From assembly GCA_002454125.1 (NCBI GenBank), contig DKII01000001.1, positions 1-16,886 of the forward strand: DNA of 16,886 nt. Reading direction: 5' to 3'. Shown one piece after another: positions 1 through 6,885 of this stretch; within the stretch, counting starts at the first letter, position 1, and every line of letters begins with the position of its first letter. Source of the stretch: Novosphingobium sp. UBA6722 (GTDB lineage: Bacteria; Pseudomonadota; Alphaproteobacteria; Sphingomonadales; Sphingomonadaceae). The notes beneath the pieces are model-generated. The model was not told where the DNA came from and ran no database searches. It saw nothing but the letters and a program-made list of their open reading frames with translations. A program made the position numbers and the translations under genes.

Positions 1-1455
1 ATGACGCCGCAGCTGCAGCAGGCGATCAAGCTGCTGGCGCTGTCAAACCTTGAGATTGAGGCCTTCATTGGCGAGGCGCTGGAGAGCAATCCGCTGCTCG
101 ACATTGGCGAGGCCGCGCCGGACGTTCCGGTGCCTGAGGAGATTGCCGAACTTCGCCGCACCACGCTGGAATCATCGCCAGTTGACCAGCTGGTCTCCGA
201 AGGCCGCGCGGCAGACGATCGCCCGCTCGATATCGACCAGACTGCGCTCGATCGTGATCGGGACACGGGGGATGGAGAGCGCGGCGCCGGCGAATGGAGC
301 TCTGACGAGCGGATCGGTCCGGCTGGCGAGGGCGGACTCGACATCGATGAACGCGGCGAGGGCGACAAGGACCTTGCCACTCATCTGCACGATCAACTCG
401 GTGCCCAGGCCCGCGATCCGCGTGTGGCCTTCATCGCCCGCTACCTGATCGACCAGCTGGACGATGCCGGCTACCTGCCGGTGGCGCTGCGCGAAGTGGC
501 AAGCGACCTGGGCGTCGCTCTGGCCGAAGTGGAAGCGGCGCTGGCGCTGGTCCAGTCGCTCGATCCGACCGGGGTCGGGGCGCGCTCGCTTGGTGAGTGC
601 CTGGCGCTCCAGGCGATCGAGGCGGACCGCCACGATCCGGCCATGGCCCGCCTGCTTGAGAACCTCGATCTGCTGGCCCGCGGCGAATTGCCCCGGCTCA
701 AGCGGATGTGCGGGGTCGATGACGAGGATTTCGCCGAAATGCTCGCCGAGCTGCGCGCCTACGATCCCAAACCGGGCCTGCGCTTCAATCGCGGTGGCGG
801 CGATGCGGTGGTGCCCGACATCCTGCTGGCACCGCGCCCCGATGGCGGCTGGGACGTCAGCTTGAACCAGGCGACGCTGCCGCGGCTGATCGTCAACCGC
901 AGCTACTATGTCGAGATGCGCGGCGCCTGCGATGACAAGTCCGCGCGGGCCTGGCTCTCGGACAAGCTGGCCGATGCCAACTGGCTGATCAAGGCGCTCG
1001 ACCAGCGACAGAAGACGATCCTGAAGGTGGCGAGCGAGCTGGTCACCCAGCAGGACGGCTTCTTTCGCCACGGTGTCTCGCACCTCAAGCCGCTGACGCT
1101 GCGCACGGTCGCCGAGGCAATCGGCATGCATGAGTCCACGGTCAGCCGCGTCACGTCGAACAAGTACCTCCACTGCCCGCGCGGCACCTTTGAGCTGAAG
1201 TACTTCTTCACCTCGGGCGTCGGCGCGGTCGACGGCGAGGGCGGGGCCTCGGCCGAGGCGGTCAAGGCTGCGATCAAGGCACTGATCGACGCCGAAGACC
1301 CCAAGGCGATCCTGTCTGACGATACGCTGGTCGATCTGCTGAAAGCGAAGGGCTTCGATCTAGCCCGCCGCACCGTTGCCAAATACCGCGAGGCGATCGG
1401 GCTTGGCTCGTCTGTCCAGCGTCGCCGCCAAAAGGCGCTGGCGGGAATGCGCTGA
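1..1455 (+). CDS. rpoN: RNA polymerase sigma-54 factor RpoN (5' end outside window)
   Basis: Sigma-54 directs core RNA polymerase to -24/-12 promoters and needs an AAA+ enhancer-binding activator to open DNA. The visible 484 residues begin inside conserved region I (MTPQLQQAIKLLALSN). In the family this stretch normally follows about 15-20 residues ending in a Q-rich LRQSQ-type segment, so the ATG at base 1 is probably internal and the gene is 5'-partial. An acidic region II lies at about residues 30-125, the core-binding domain follows, a helix-turn-helix lies near residues 367-388 (around ESTVSRV), and the diagnostic RpoN box ARRTVAKYRE is at about 455-464. The 3' end is intact. The next gene starts 39 nt downstream on the same strand. 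Identity is near certain; only the true start is unseen. Confidence 0.97.
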   Translation: MTPQLQQAIKLLALSNLEIEAFIGEALESNPLLDIGEAAPDVPVPEEIAELRRTTLESSPVDQLVSEGRAADDRPLDIDQTALDRDRDTGDGERGAGEWSSDERIGPAGEGGLDIDERGEGDKDLATHLHDQLGAQARDPRVAFIARYLIDQLDDAGYLPVALREVASDLGVALAEVEAALALVQSLDPTGVGARSLGECLALQAIEADRHDPAMARLLENLDLLARGELPRLKRMCGVDDEDFAEMLAELRAYDPKPGLRFNRGGGDAVVPDILLAPRPDGGWDVSLNQATLPRLIVNRSYYVEMRGACDDKSARAWLSDKLADANWLIKALDQRQKTILKVASELVTQQDGFFRHGVSHLKPLTLRTVAEAIGMHESTVSRVTSNKYLHCPRGTFELKYFFTSGVGAVDGEGGASAEAVKAAIKALIDAEDPKAILSDDTLVDLLKAKGFDLARRTVAKYREAIGLGSSVQRRRQKALAGMR

Positions 1456-1467
1456 GGCGCTAGTCTG

Positions 1468-1485
1468 CTCCCATCTGACAGGGAG
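1468..1485 (+). promoter_or_regulatory. Small hairpin holding the amidohydrolase Shine-Dalgarno
   Basis: CTCCC (1468-1472) and GGGAG (1481-1485) form a perfect 5-bp stem with an 8-nt loop. The 3' arm is the Shine-Dalgarno sequence of the gene starting at 1495. The pairing is seen in the sequence; a regulatory role is inferred. There is no T-run after it, so it is not a terminator for rpoN. Confidence 0.4.
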
Positions 1486-1494
1486 AGTCTCCAC

Positions 1495-3522
1495 ATGAAA
1501 CTGCATCTGCTGGCCGCCGCTGCGCTGGCCACCGTTCTGGCCGCGCCCGCGCTGGCCGACCAGCTTGAATACCGCGCGTTGATCCAGGAACGCGATGTCG
1601 GGCACCTCAAGCTTGACCGGCAGGGGCAGAAGATTGCGGTTGATTACAACATCAAGCAGAACGGGCGCGGGCCAACCATCACCGAGACCGTCACGCTGGA
1701 CAAGGACGGCGCGCCGGTTGCCTGGGCGATCACCGGGCGCACCACCTTCGGCAATGCTGTCAATGAAAGCTTCAAGCGCAGCGCGGCCGGGGCCGAATGG
1801 CGCGACCTGTCGGGCCCAGGCCGAATCAAGGGCAAGGATGCGCCGCGCTATTACGCCACGCAGAACGGATCGCCGCTGGACGTGGCCATGCTGGCCAAGG
1901 CGCTGCTGGCCGATGCCGATCGCAGCATGGCGGTGGCGCCGGGCGGCACTGCCCGGCTGACCGAACGCGATCGCCGCAGCTTCGATGGGCCGGACGGCAA
2001 GCTGGAAGTCGTGACCTACGAACTGTCCGGCCTGTCACTCAACCCAACCTATGTCACGCTGGACGGAAAGGGCGATCTGTTTGCGCTGTCGAGCGCCGGC
2101 TTCATCCTGGCCCGCAAGGGCTATGAGCGCGCGGCCGACAAGCCGCTGCGCGACCTGGCTGAACAGCTTGCCTCGGGCCGCTTCGCGCAGCTTCAGAGCG
2201 AAAGCGCCAAGAAGTTTGCCGGGCCCGTGCGGATCCGCAATGTCCGCATCTTTGATCCCAAGGCCAAGGCGCTGTCCGCGCTGAGTGACGTGATTGTTTC
2301 CGGCAATCGGATTGCGGGCGTTGTCCCGGCTGGCAGCATTGCCACGCCGGGCGAGACCACGGTTGAGGGCGAAGGCGGTACGCTGGTCCCCGGCATGTTC
2401 GAAATGCATGGCCACATGGGCCAGGAAGACGCGTTGATGAACGTGCTGGCCGGGATTACATCGGTCCGCGACATGGGCAACCGCAACGAAGTGCTCGACA
2501 CGCTGATCGACCGGATCGGCAAGGGTGAAGTGGCCGGTCCGCGCATTACGCGCTCGGGCTTCATCGAGGGCAAGAGCCCGTTCAGCTCGGCCACAGGTAA
2601 GCTGGTGGCGAGCGAGGCCGAAGCGATCGACGCGGTCCGCTGGTATGCCGCGCGCGGCTATAACCAGGCCAAACTCTACAATTCGATGGACCCGAAGTGG
2701 GCGCCGAACGTGGTGGCGGAAGCGCACCGCCTGGGAATGCGGGTAGCCGGCCATGTTCCAGCCTTTTCCAGCGCGGATGAGATGATCGCGGCCGGGTTCG
2801 ACGAGATCACCCACGTCAACCAGCTGATGCTGGGCTGGGTGCTCAATCCGGGCGAAGATACCCGCACCCTGTTCCGCTTCACTGCCCAGGCGCGCTTCCC
2901 CGGGCTCGATCTCAAGTCGGACAAGGTCACCAAGACGCTGGATGCCATGGTCGCGAAGAAGGTTTCGCACGAGCCGACCATCGCGATCCACGAGCTGGGC
3001 CTGACGGCGCTTGATGGCGTGCCCAATCCGGGCGCGGTCGACTATATCGACCATATGCCGCCGTCCGAGCAGCGCCAGCTGAAGCAGGCGCTGTTCGGGG
3101 CCGATACGCCCAAGCAGCGCGCCGACTACATCGCTGCCTTTGCCAAGATCAAGGAAACCCTGGCCGAGATGCACCGGCGCGGGATCATGCTGATCCCCGG
3201 CACGGACCTTGGCGGCGGGTTCACCTATCACCGCGAGCTGGAGCTGTTTGGCCAGCTGGGCATGAGCCCGGCCGACGTGCTGAGCCGCGCCACGCTGGAA
3301 ATGGCGCAGTACCTGCACCAGGACCAGGCGCTGGGCAGCATAGAGCGCGGCAAGCTGGCCGACTTCTTCCTGGTCCCGGGTGATCCGACCAAGGACCTGA
3401 AGGCGATCAAGACGATCCGTATGGTCTCGCGCGGCGGCACCGTTTACTTCCCCGATGAAGTCTATGCCAAGCTGGGGATCAAGCCGTTCGGCACCCCGCC
3501 CAAGGTGGCACCGGCAAAATGA
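1495..3522 (+). CDS. Secreted amidohydrolase-family protein with long N-terminal domain
   Basis: A 675-residue metal-dependent hydrolase of the amidohydrolase superfamily (imidazolonepropionase/prolidase-like branch). It has a Sec signal peptide at residues 1-22 (hydrophobic Ala/Leu core, cleavage near ALADQ), so it acts outside the cytoplasm. Residues about 23-240 form an extra beta-rich domain not found in minimal members. The composite domain and TIM barrel follow from about 245. Likely metal ligands are H305 and H307 (MHGHMG), a candidate carboxylated Lys393 (AKLYN), H420 (GHVP), H440 (EITHVN) and D571 (PGTDLGGG); the family C-terminal strand GKLADFFLVPGD is at about 619-630. The start is set by GGGAGAG 9 nt upstream of ATG. 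It overlaps the next gene by ATGA, implying translational coupling. The substrate cannot be told; dipeptides, cyclic amides or lactones are all possible. Confidence 0.88.
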   Translation: MKLHLLAAAALATVLAAPALADQLEYRALIQERDVGHLKLDRQGQKIAVDYNIKQNGRGPTITETVTLDKDGAPVAWAITGRTTFGNAVNESFKRSAAGAEWRDLSGPGRIKGKDAPRYYATQNGSPLDVAMLAKALLADADRSMAVAPGGTARLTERDRRSFDGPDGKLEVVTYELSGLSLNPTYVTLDGKGDLFALSSAGFILARKGYERAADKPLRDLAEQLASGRFAQLQSESAKKFAGPVRIRNVRIFDPKAKALSALSDVIVSGNRIAGVVPAGSIATPGETTVEGEGGTLVPGMFEMHGHMGQEDALMNVLAGITSVRDMGNRNEVLDTLIDRIGKGEVAGPRITRSGFIEGKSPFSSATGKLVASEAEAIDAVRWYAARGYNQAKLYNSMDPKWAPNVVAEAHRLGMRVAGHVPAFSSADEMIAAGFDEITHVNQLMLGWVLNPGEDTRTLFRFTAQARFPGLDLKSDKVTKTLDAMVAKKVSHEPTIAIHELGLTALDGVPNPGAVDYIDHMPPSEQRQLKQALFGADTPKQRADYIAAFAKIKETLAEMHRRGIMLIPGTDLGGGFTYHRELELFGQLGMSPADVLSRATLEMAQYLHQDQALGSIERGKLADFFLVPGDPTKDLKAIKTIRMVSRGGTVYFPDEVYAKLGIKPFGTPPKVAPAK

Positions 3523-4136
3523 GCGGCTGGATCATCTGGGGAACCGCGGCGGCACTCTATGCACTGTTCCGGCTGTGGTACGACAACTGGCGCGGGCCCT
3601 TGAGTCAGGCGGAAATCGACCGCTTCATCGAACAGGTCCACGGCAAGTATTCTGGCGGCAATGAGGCCGGCGTCTTGCGCTCGTTCCTGGAGGCAGACGA
3701 CGGCAAGGAGTTCGTCATGCTCAACCTGGTCAAGATCGAGAGCGGGATGGTGACCGATCCGACGACTGGCGAACAGATCGAAGGGCGGGCGGCAATGCGG
3801 CGCTATTCCGATCCGTTCGTGCGCCGCCTGATCGCTAACGGCGGCCACCCCGGCATGGTCGGGCGCAAGGTCGGGCCTTACGTTGATTCCTGGAACGTTG
3901 AAGGCGATCCGGGCTGGTCGATTTTTGGGCTGATGCGGTATCGCAGCCGGCGTGATCTGGTGAGGCTGGTAGCCGATCCGCGCTTTGCCGAGCATCATGC
4001 CTACAAGGCGCTTGGCATCCCGGTGACCTTCAGCTTCCCGACTCAGCGTGAGCTGTCAGTCTATCTGGGGCCGCGGGTCTGGGTGGCTTTGGTCCTGGCG
4101 CTGGGCGCCGCCTTGCTGCAACTCGCGCTCGGTTAG
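3519..4136 (+). CDS. Membrane-anchored protein with DUF1330-like alpha/beta-barrel core
   Basis: A 205-residue protein with a hydrophobic N-terminal segment (about 3-18) and a second hydrophobic segment at the C-terminus (about 184-203). Between them is a soluble core resembling dimeric alpha/beta-barrel (ferredoxin-like, DUF1330/EthD-type) proteins: the strand FVMLNLVKIE at about 68-77, then a helix and the strand FGLMRYRS, then a helix ending in AEHHAYKALG. Such folds often serve as small-molecule-binding or monooxygenase-like domains, but no catalytic residue can be assigned. The start ATG lies inside the stop of the amidohydrolase gene (ATGA overlap), so the two are very likely co-translated and may share a substrate. 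The 3' end overlaps the convergent CAP gene by 4 nt (TTAG). Fold assignment is moderate; function is unknown. Confidence 0.75.
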   Translation: MSGWIIWGTAAALYALFRLWYDNWRGPLSQAEIDRFIEQVHGKYSGGNEAGVLRSFLEADDGKEFVMLNLVKIESGMVTDPTTGEQIEGRAAMRRYSDPFVRRLIANGGHPGMVGRKVGPYVDSWNVEGDPGWSIFGLMRYRSRRDLVRLVADPRFAEHHAYKALGIPVTFSFPTQRELSVYLGPRVWVALVLALGAALLQLALG

Positions 4137-4657
4137 AAGGGCCGCTCGCCGCGCCAGTTACCCGGCTGGGCATAGCGGCAGACGAGCACGTCCTCTGCTT
4201 CCCCCTTGGCAATGGCGCAGCCGACCTTGCCGGTGTTGCGCCAGACGATCTGGGTATAGTGGCCAACGTCCTGCACGCGGCCGGTTCGGCTGTTGTTGGG
4301 GAACACGCCGGGCACGAAATGCTGCTTTTCGCGCAGCCAGGCATCGACCTTGGCCTCGACCGAGAAATAGCCGCGCGTCCCGGCCCACAGGTTTTCACCC
4401 TGGGGGTTGGCGGGATTGAACGGCGCATGTTCGAACCGGCCGGTGTTGGCCAGGGTGCTGGCCCACTGGTGCGCCGAACGGGCCAATGCCGGGTCCCATT
4501 GCATTGCCGGTAGCCCAAGCGCGGCGCGCTCGCGGTTCTGGGCGGCGAGGATGCGCTGCTCGAAATTGCTCGAAAGGTCGGTCGCGCCGATCAGCGCAGG
4601 CGCGGCCATGGCCAGCGCAGCGCCCAGCATCATCCGCACAGTCCGTGATCGCGCCAT
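4133..4657 (-). CDS. Exported CAP (SCP/PR-1-like) domain protein
   Basis: A 174-residue protein with a signal peptide (about 1-25, MLGAALAMAAPALIGA core) followed by one CAP domain. Family signatures are clear: the helix ILAAQNRERAALGL, the CAP1 motif GHYTQIVW (132-139) and the CAP2-like RYAQPGNWRG (161-170). All four residues of the family's metal/active-site tetrad can be placed: H77 (FEHAP), E88 (GENL), E110 (WLRE) and H133. C147 and C160 could form a disulfide, consistent with periplasmic or extracellular location. Bacterial members have no settled biochemical role. It lies 84 nt downstream of the L,D-transpeptidase gene on the same strand, so it may belong to the same envelope transcript. 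There is no obvious Shine-Dalgarno. The ATG at 4657 fits the signal peptide well. Confidence 0.92.
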   Translation of the reverse strand: MARSRTVRMMLGAALAMAAPALIGATDLSSNFEQRILAAQNRERAALGLPAMQWDPALARSAHQWASTLANTGRFEHAPFNPANPQGENLWAGTRGYFSVEAKVDAWLREKQHFVPGVFPNNSRTGRVQDVGHYTQIVWRNTGKVGCAIAKGEAEDVLVCRYAQPGNWRGERPF

Positions 4658-4741
4658 AGCGTTCAGCCCGAGTTGCTAACATCGGGATGCTACGGGGGGA
4701 TTGGTTAAGAGGTTGTCAGCGCGGCAAGGTTAACGCGGCGC

Positions 4742-5392
4742 TTACGCTGTTTTCCCGAGCTCGGGCGCCGGATCGGCCAGAATGAACACCTCGGTGCCCA
4801 TGCCGGCTACGCGGTAGAGATGTTCGGCAAACCGCAGTGGCACTCCAAGGCAGCCATGGGTAGCCCCGTTGGGGCGAACGCGGCTGGCGTGGATTGCGAT
4901 GCCATCGTCGGTCAGCCGCAGCATATAGGGCATCGGTGCGTCATAGCTGCGCGAATAGTGGTCGGTTGCCTTGGCGATGACCTTGAAGGCGCCTTTGGGT
5001 GTGGGCTTCTCGGGTGCGCCATAGAGGATGACTGCCGTCCCGATCTCATCCTCGCCGCGGAAGACCGAGACCAACTGGCGGGTCAAGTCGATCCGGATCC
5101 AGACGGCTCCGGCACTGGCGGCGCTTTCATCCCAGACGAAATCGCCAAAGCGAAGCGGCTTGCCGACTTCGATCAGGCTGCGCACCGACCGGGTCTGTCC
5201 ACCGGGCAGGGCCAGCATCGGCTTGGCATCATCCGGATAGGTGATCCGGTCCTGATCGGCGCGGGCCAGTTGCTCAACCGCAGCGCGCCCGTCCTGGAGC
5301 GCCTGGGCATCCCGCCGTTGCTGGATGTGGTTGAGTACGAGCAGGCCCAGCACCAGTGCTGCGACCAGGATTGCAAGGGGCTTGCGCGGCAC
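4742..5392 (-). CDS. L,D-transpeptidase (YkuD domain), membrane-anchored
   Basis: A 216-residue protein with an N-terminal hydrophobic anchor (about 6-20), a linker to about 90, and a YkuD catalytic domain (about 95-210). The active-site motif is intact: H168 followed by SRVRPNGATHGCLGVP, with H179, G180 and nucleophile C181. The family forms 3-3 crosslinks in peptidoglycan or attaches proteins to meso-diaminopimelate, in the periplasm. The GTG start at 5392 is chosen because it is the only start that keeps the whole hydrophobic anchor; the Shine-Dalgarno is weak. Only 13 nt separate it from the stop of the PEP-CTERM gene upstream on the same strand, so co-transcription is likely. The exact reaction (crosslinking, protein anchoring or another YkuD activity) cannot be decided from sequence. 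Confidence 0.92.
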   Translation of the reverse strand: MPRKPLAILVAALVLGLLVLNHIQQRRDAQALQDGRAAVEQLARADQDRITYPDDAKPMLALPGGQTRSVRSLIEVGKPLRFGDFVWDESAASAGAVWIRIDLTRQLVSVFRGEDEIGTAVILYGAPEKPTPKGAFKVIAKATDHYSRSYDAPMPYMLRLTDDGIAIHASRVRPNGATHGCLGVPLRFAEHLYRVAGMGTEVFILADPAPELGKTA

Positions 5393-5405
5393 GGGTCTGG
5401 CCCGC

Positions 5406-6017
5406 TTAGCCAGCTGTGGCGTTAACGGTCACCCGGCGACGGCGCAGTTGCCAGCCGATCACGCCCACGCCGGCGATCATCATCACCCAGGTTGCCGGTT
5501 CCGGGACCGGGGTAACAACCGGAGGCGGCGGGGGCGGATTGCCGCCGCTGCTGCCACCACCGCTACTGCCGCCACCACCGCTGCTGCCGCCACCGCCACC
5601 ACCGGCAGGCGGCGGGATCAGGCCGCCCGATCCGCCGGGCAGACCCGGAATCGGTAGCGGGACAGGGGCACCGCCTGCGCCGGGCGCACCGCCGGCGGCA
5701 GCCGGGCCAACCGCGCTGGCAACCTGTTCCGGCAATCCGCCGGGAGCGGCGGGACCGGCAGTACCCGGCCGGTCCAACACGGGTGAGAGCACCCGTTCGG
5801 TCGGCTGCCAAGGTTTCATGTGGGGCTTGGACTGGGTCAGCGCGCCAGCGGCACGTTCGCCGGGAGAGCGGCCAGAAAAAATCGCGGCAGGATCGCGCAT
5901 GGCTTCGCGCAGGACTGCGCCGCCCTGTTCGGCCAGCACCCCGGCCGCGCCACTAGGCGGCAGGATGGCAAGCCACGCGAAGATCGCGCAACCTATTCTG
6001 ATTCTCTGCCAATTCAC
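5406..6017 (-). CDS. PEP-CTERM sorting-domain protein with Gly/Ser/Pro-rich stalk
   Basis: A 203-residue exported protein. It has an N-terminal signal peptide (about 1-25), an unremarkable mature part to about 85, a Pro/Gly/Ala-rich section, a nearly pure Gly/Ser tract (about 138-160) and a Pro run. A classic tripartite PEP-CTERM tail follows: VPEPATW (171-177), the hydrophobic helix VMMIAGVGVIGW and the basic cluster RRRR (192-195). PEP-CTERM tails are cut by exosortases during transit to the surface, usually in bacteria that also make extracellular polysaccharide. No exosortase is in the window. No enzymatic domain is recognised; the stalk suggests a structural or tethered role. The start is GTG, with AAGG about 12 nt upstream and a strong hairpin just beyond. 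It is first in a likely operon with the L,D-transpeptidase. Confidence 0.88.
   Translation of the reverse strand: MNWQRIRIGCAIFAWLAILPPSGAAGVLAEQGGAVLREAMRDPAAIFSGRSPGERAAGALTQSKPHMKPWQPTERVLSPVLDRPGTAGPAAPGGLPEQVASAVGPAAAGGAPGAGGAPVPLPIPGLPGGSGGLIPPPAGGGGGGSSGGGGSSGGGSSGGNPPPPPPVVTPVPEPATWVMMIAGVGVIGWQLRRRRVTVNATAG
5545..5603. repeat. Imperfect 18-nt tandem repeat inside the PEP-CTERM gene
   Basis: Units on the plus strand are 15 nt (5545-5559), 18 nt (5560-5577, CCGCTACTGCCGCCACCA) and 18 nt (5578-5595, CCGCTGCTGCCGCCACCG), followed by a partial CCACCACC. On the coding (minus) strand they encode the Gly/Ser tract. Units differ by single bases and by loss of one codon, so length can vary without breaking frame. 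Confidence 0.8.
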
Positions 6018-6035
6018 GAAGAAGCTGCACCTTGT

Positions 6036-6063
6036 TAGCTGCTATTAGTTGAATAGCAGGCTA
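6036..6063 (-). promoter_or_regulatory. Strong inverted repeat just upstream of the PEP-CTERM gene
   Basis: CTGCTATT (6039-6046) and AATAGCAG (6052-6059) form a perfect 8-bp stem with a 5-nt loop. It is extended by three more pairs (6036-6038 with 6061-6063) across one bulged G at 6060. On the minus strand it ends immediately before the AAGG ribosome-binding sequence of the gene starting at 6017. No T-run follows it toward the gene. It could be a 5'-leader hairpin or a dimeric repressor operator; sequence alone cannot decide. Confidence 0.55.
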
Positions 6064-6104
6064 TCGATGCTGGCACTAGAGCGAGTTAGCCCGATTGGGG
6101 CAGG

Positions 6105-6145
6105 AAAAAATACCAGTCTTGGATTGATACAGCCCCTAGACTGGT
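6105..6145 (-). terminator. Rho-independent terminator of the HNH nuclease gene
   Basis: Read on the minus strand, ACCAGTCT (6145-6138) and AGACTGGT (6119-6112) form a perfect 8-bp stem with an 18-nt loop. One A and then six T (6110-6105) follow directly. It begins 12 nt past the HNH stop codon at 6158, the expected place. It separates the HNH transcript from the PEP-CTERM/L,D-transpeptidase genes downstream. Confidence 0.75.
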
Positions 6146-6157
6146 GTGTTAACGCCC

Positions 6158-6766
6158 TCAGGCTTCTAGCTCGATGTCCCAGTACAGCCAATCGCGCCAG
6201 GTTTCATGGAGATAGTTGGGCGGGAAGGCCCGGCCGCGTTCCTGCAGGTGCCACGACGTCGGACGGATTGGTTCGATCAGCAGCGGCATATTGGCCTGCT
6301 TCGGCGTTCGCCCGCCCTTCTTGAGGTTGCAGGGGCTGCAGGCTGTGGCGACGTTTTCCCAGCTGGTCCGTCCGCCCAGCCGGCGCGGGATGACGTGATC
6401 GAAGGTCAGGTTGTGCGGGCTGCCGCAGTACTGGCAGGTGAAGCGATCGCGCAGGAACAGGTTGAAGCGGGTGAAGGCCGGAAACTCGCTGGGCTTCACA
6501 TATTGCCGCAGCGCGATGACCGAGGGGATCGGCATAGTCCAGCTGGGCGAGTGAACCTCGCGGGCATAGCTGGCGACGATATCGACCCGTTCGAGGAACA
6601 CCGCCTTGATCGCGGTCTGCCAGGGCCACACGCTGAGCGGATAATAGGACAGCGGGGTATAGTCGGCATTGAGAACCAGCGCCGGGCAATCGGACAGATT
6701 GCGGGAGGGATCCTCCGACGCGCTGCGGAACCGGGCCGCGCGCTCGATCAGCTCCGCCTTGAGCAT
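6158..6766 (-). CDS. HNH endonuclease family protein
   Basis: A 202-residue protein with a zinc-stabilised HNH nuclease domain in its second half. The Zn cysteines are C111/C114 (CQYC) and C143/C146 (CSPCN). The catalytic elements are D123-H124 (TFDHVIPR), N138 (WENV) and N147. The N-terminal half (about 25-95, with ALVLNADYTPLSYYPLSVW) is typical of a widespread, conserved chromosomal HNH family without a proven role. I do not assign it to restriction or mobile elements because no partner genes are present. The start is placed at ATG 6766 with AGGAG just upstream, although that spacing is short. An upstream in-frame TTG at 6781 would add five residues. It is divergent from gluQRS and has its own terminator. 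Confidence 0.9.
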   Translation of the reverse strand: MLKAELIERAARFRSASEDPSRNLSDCPALVLNADYTPLSYYPLSVWPWQTAIKAVFLERVDIVASYAREVHSPSWTMPIPSVIALRQYVKPSEFPAFTRFNLFLRDRFTCQYCGSPHNLTFDHVIPRRLGGRTSWENVATACSPCNLKKGGRTPKQANMPLLIEPIRPTSWHLQERGRAFPPNYLHETWRDWLYWDIELEA

Positions 6767-6847
6767 GGCTCCTGGTAACAATCCGGCATGACGGTTTGGC
6801 GACTACCCATGACAGCTAGAGAACATGCCGCGCTTTCCTGCGTCAAG

Positions 6848-6878
6848 TCTTGCCTCCCGGCACAATCCACAGGCAAGA
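6848..6878 (+). promoter_or_regulatory. Inverted repeat overlapping the gluQRS ribosome-binding site
   Basis: TCTTGCCT (6848-6855) and AGGCAAGA (6871-6878) are perfectly complementary over 8 bp with a 15-nt loop. The 3' arm overlaps the AAGAGG Shine-Dalgarno (6875-6880) of the GTG start at 6886. If it folds in RNA it would mask ribosome binding; it may equally be a protein-binding operator. Confidence 0.45.
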
Positions 6879-6885
6879 GGGCGGG

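Noticed and set aside
2035..3318. Long minus-strand open frame (427 codons) antisense to the amidohydrolase gene
   Set aside because: It lies wholly inside a gene with clear family motifs. The product is His/Arg/Ala-rich with no domain, typical of the open antisense frames produced by GC-rich codon bias. The same applies to 172-1173, 906-1610, 7557-8561 and 8543-9550 on the minus strand.
4667..4686. CCCGA / TCGGG stem between the L,D-transpeptidase and CAP genes
   Set aside because: Five base pairs with a 10-nt loop and no T-run; not convincing as terminator or operator.
5416..6048. Plus-strand proline-rich open frame opposite the PEP-CTERM gene
   Set aside because: Its Pro/Leu runs are just the complement of the Gly/Ser repeat. 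The minus-strand frame has a signal peptide and a full PEP-CTERM tail.
6158..6766. HNH nuclease as part of a defence or mobile element
   Set aside because: No methylase, integrase, toxin partner or repeats nearby. Its neighbours are housekeeping genes and its form matches a widely conserved chromosomal HNH family.
6784..6830. CGGCATG / CATGCCG inverted repeat between the HNH and gluQRS genes
   Set aside because: Only 7 bp with 33 nt between the arms; too wide for a simple operator or hairpin and expected by chance at this GC content.
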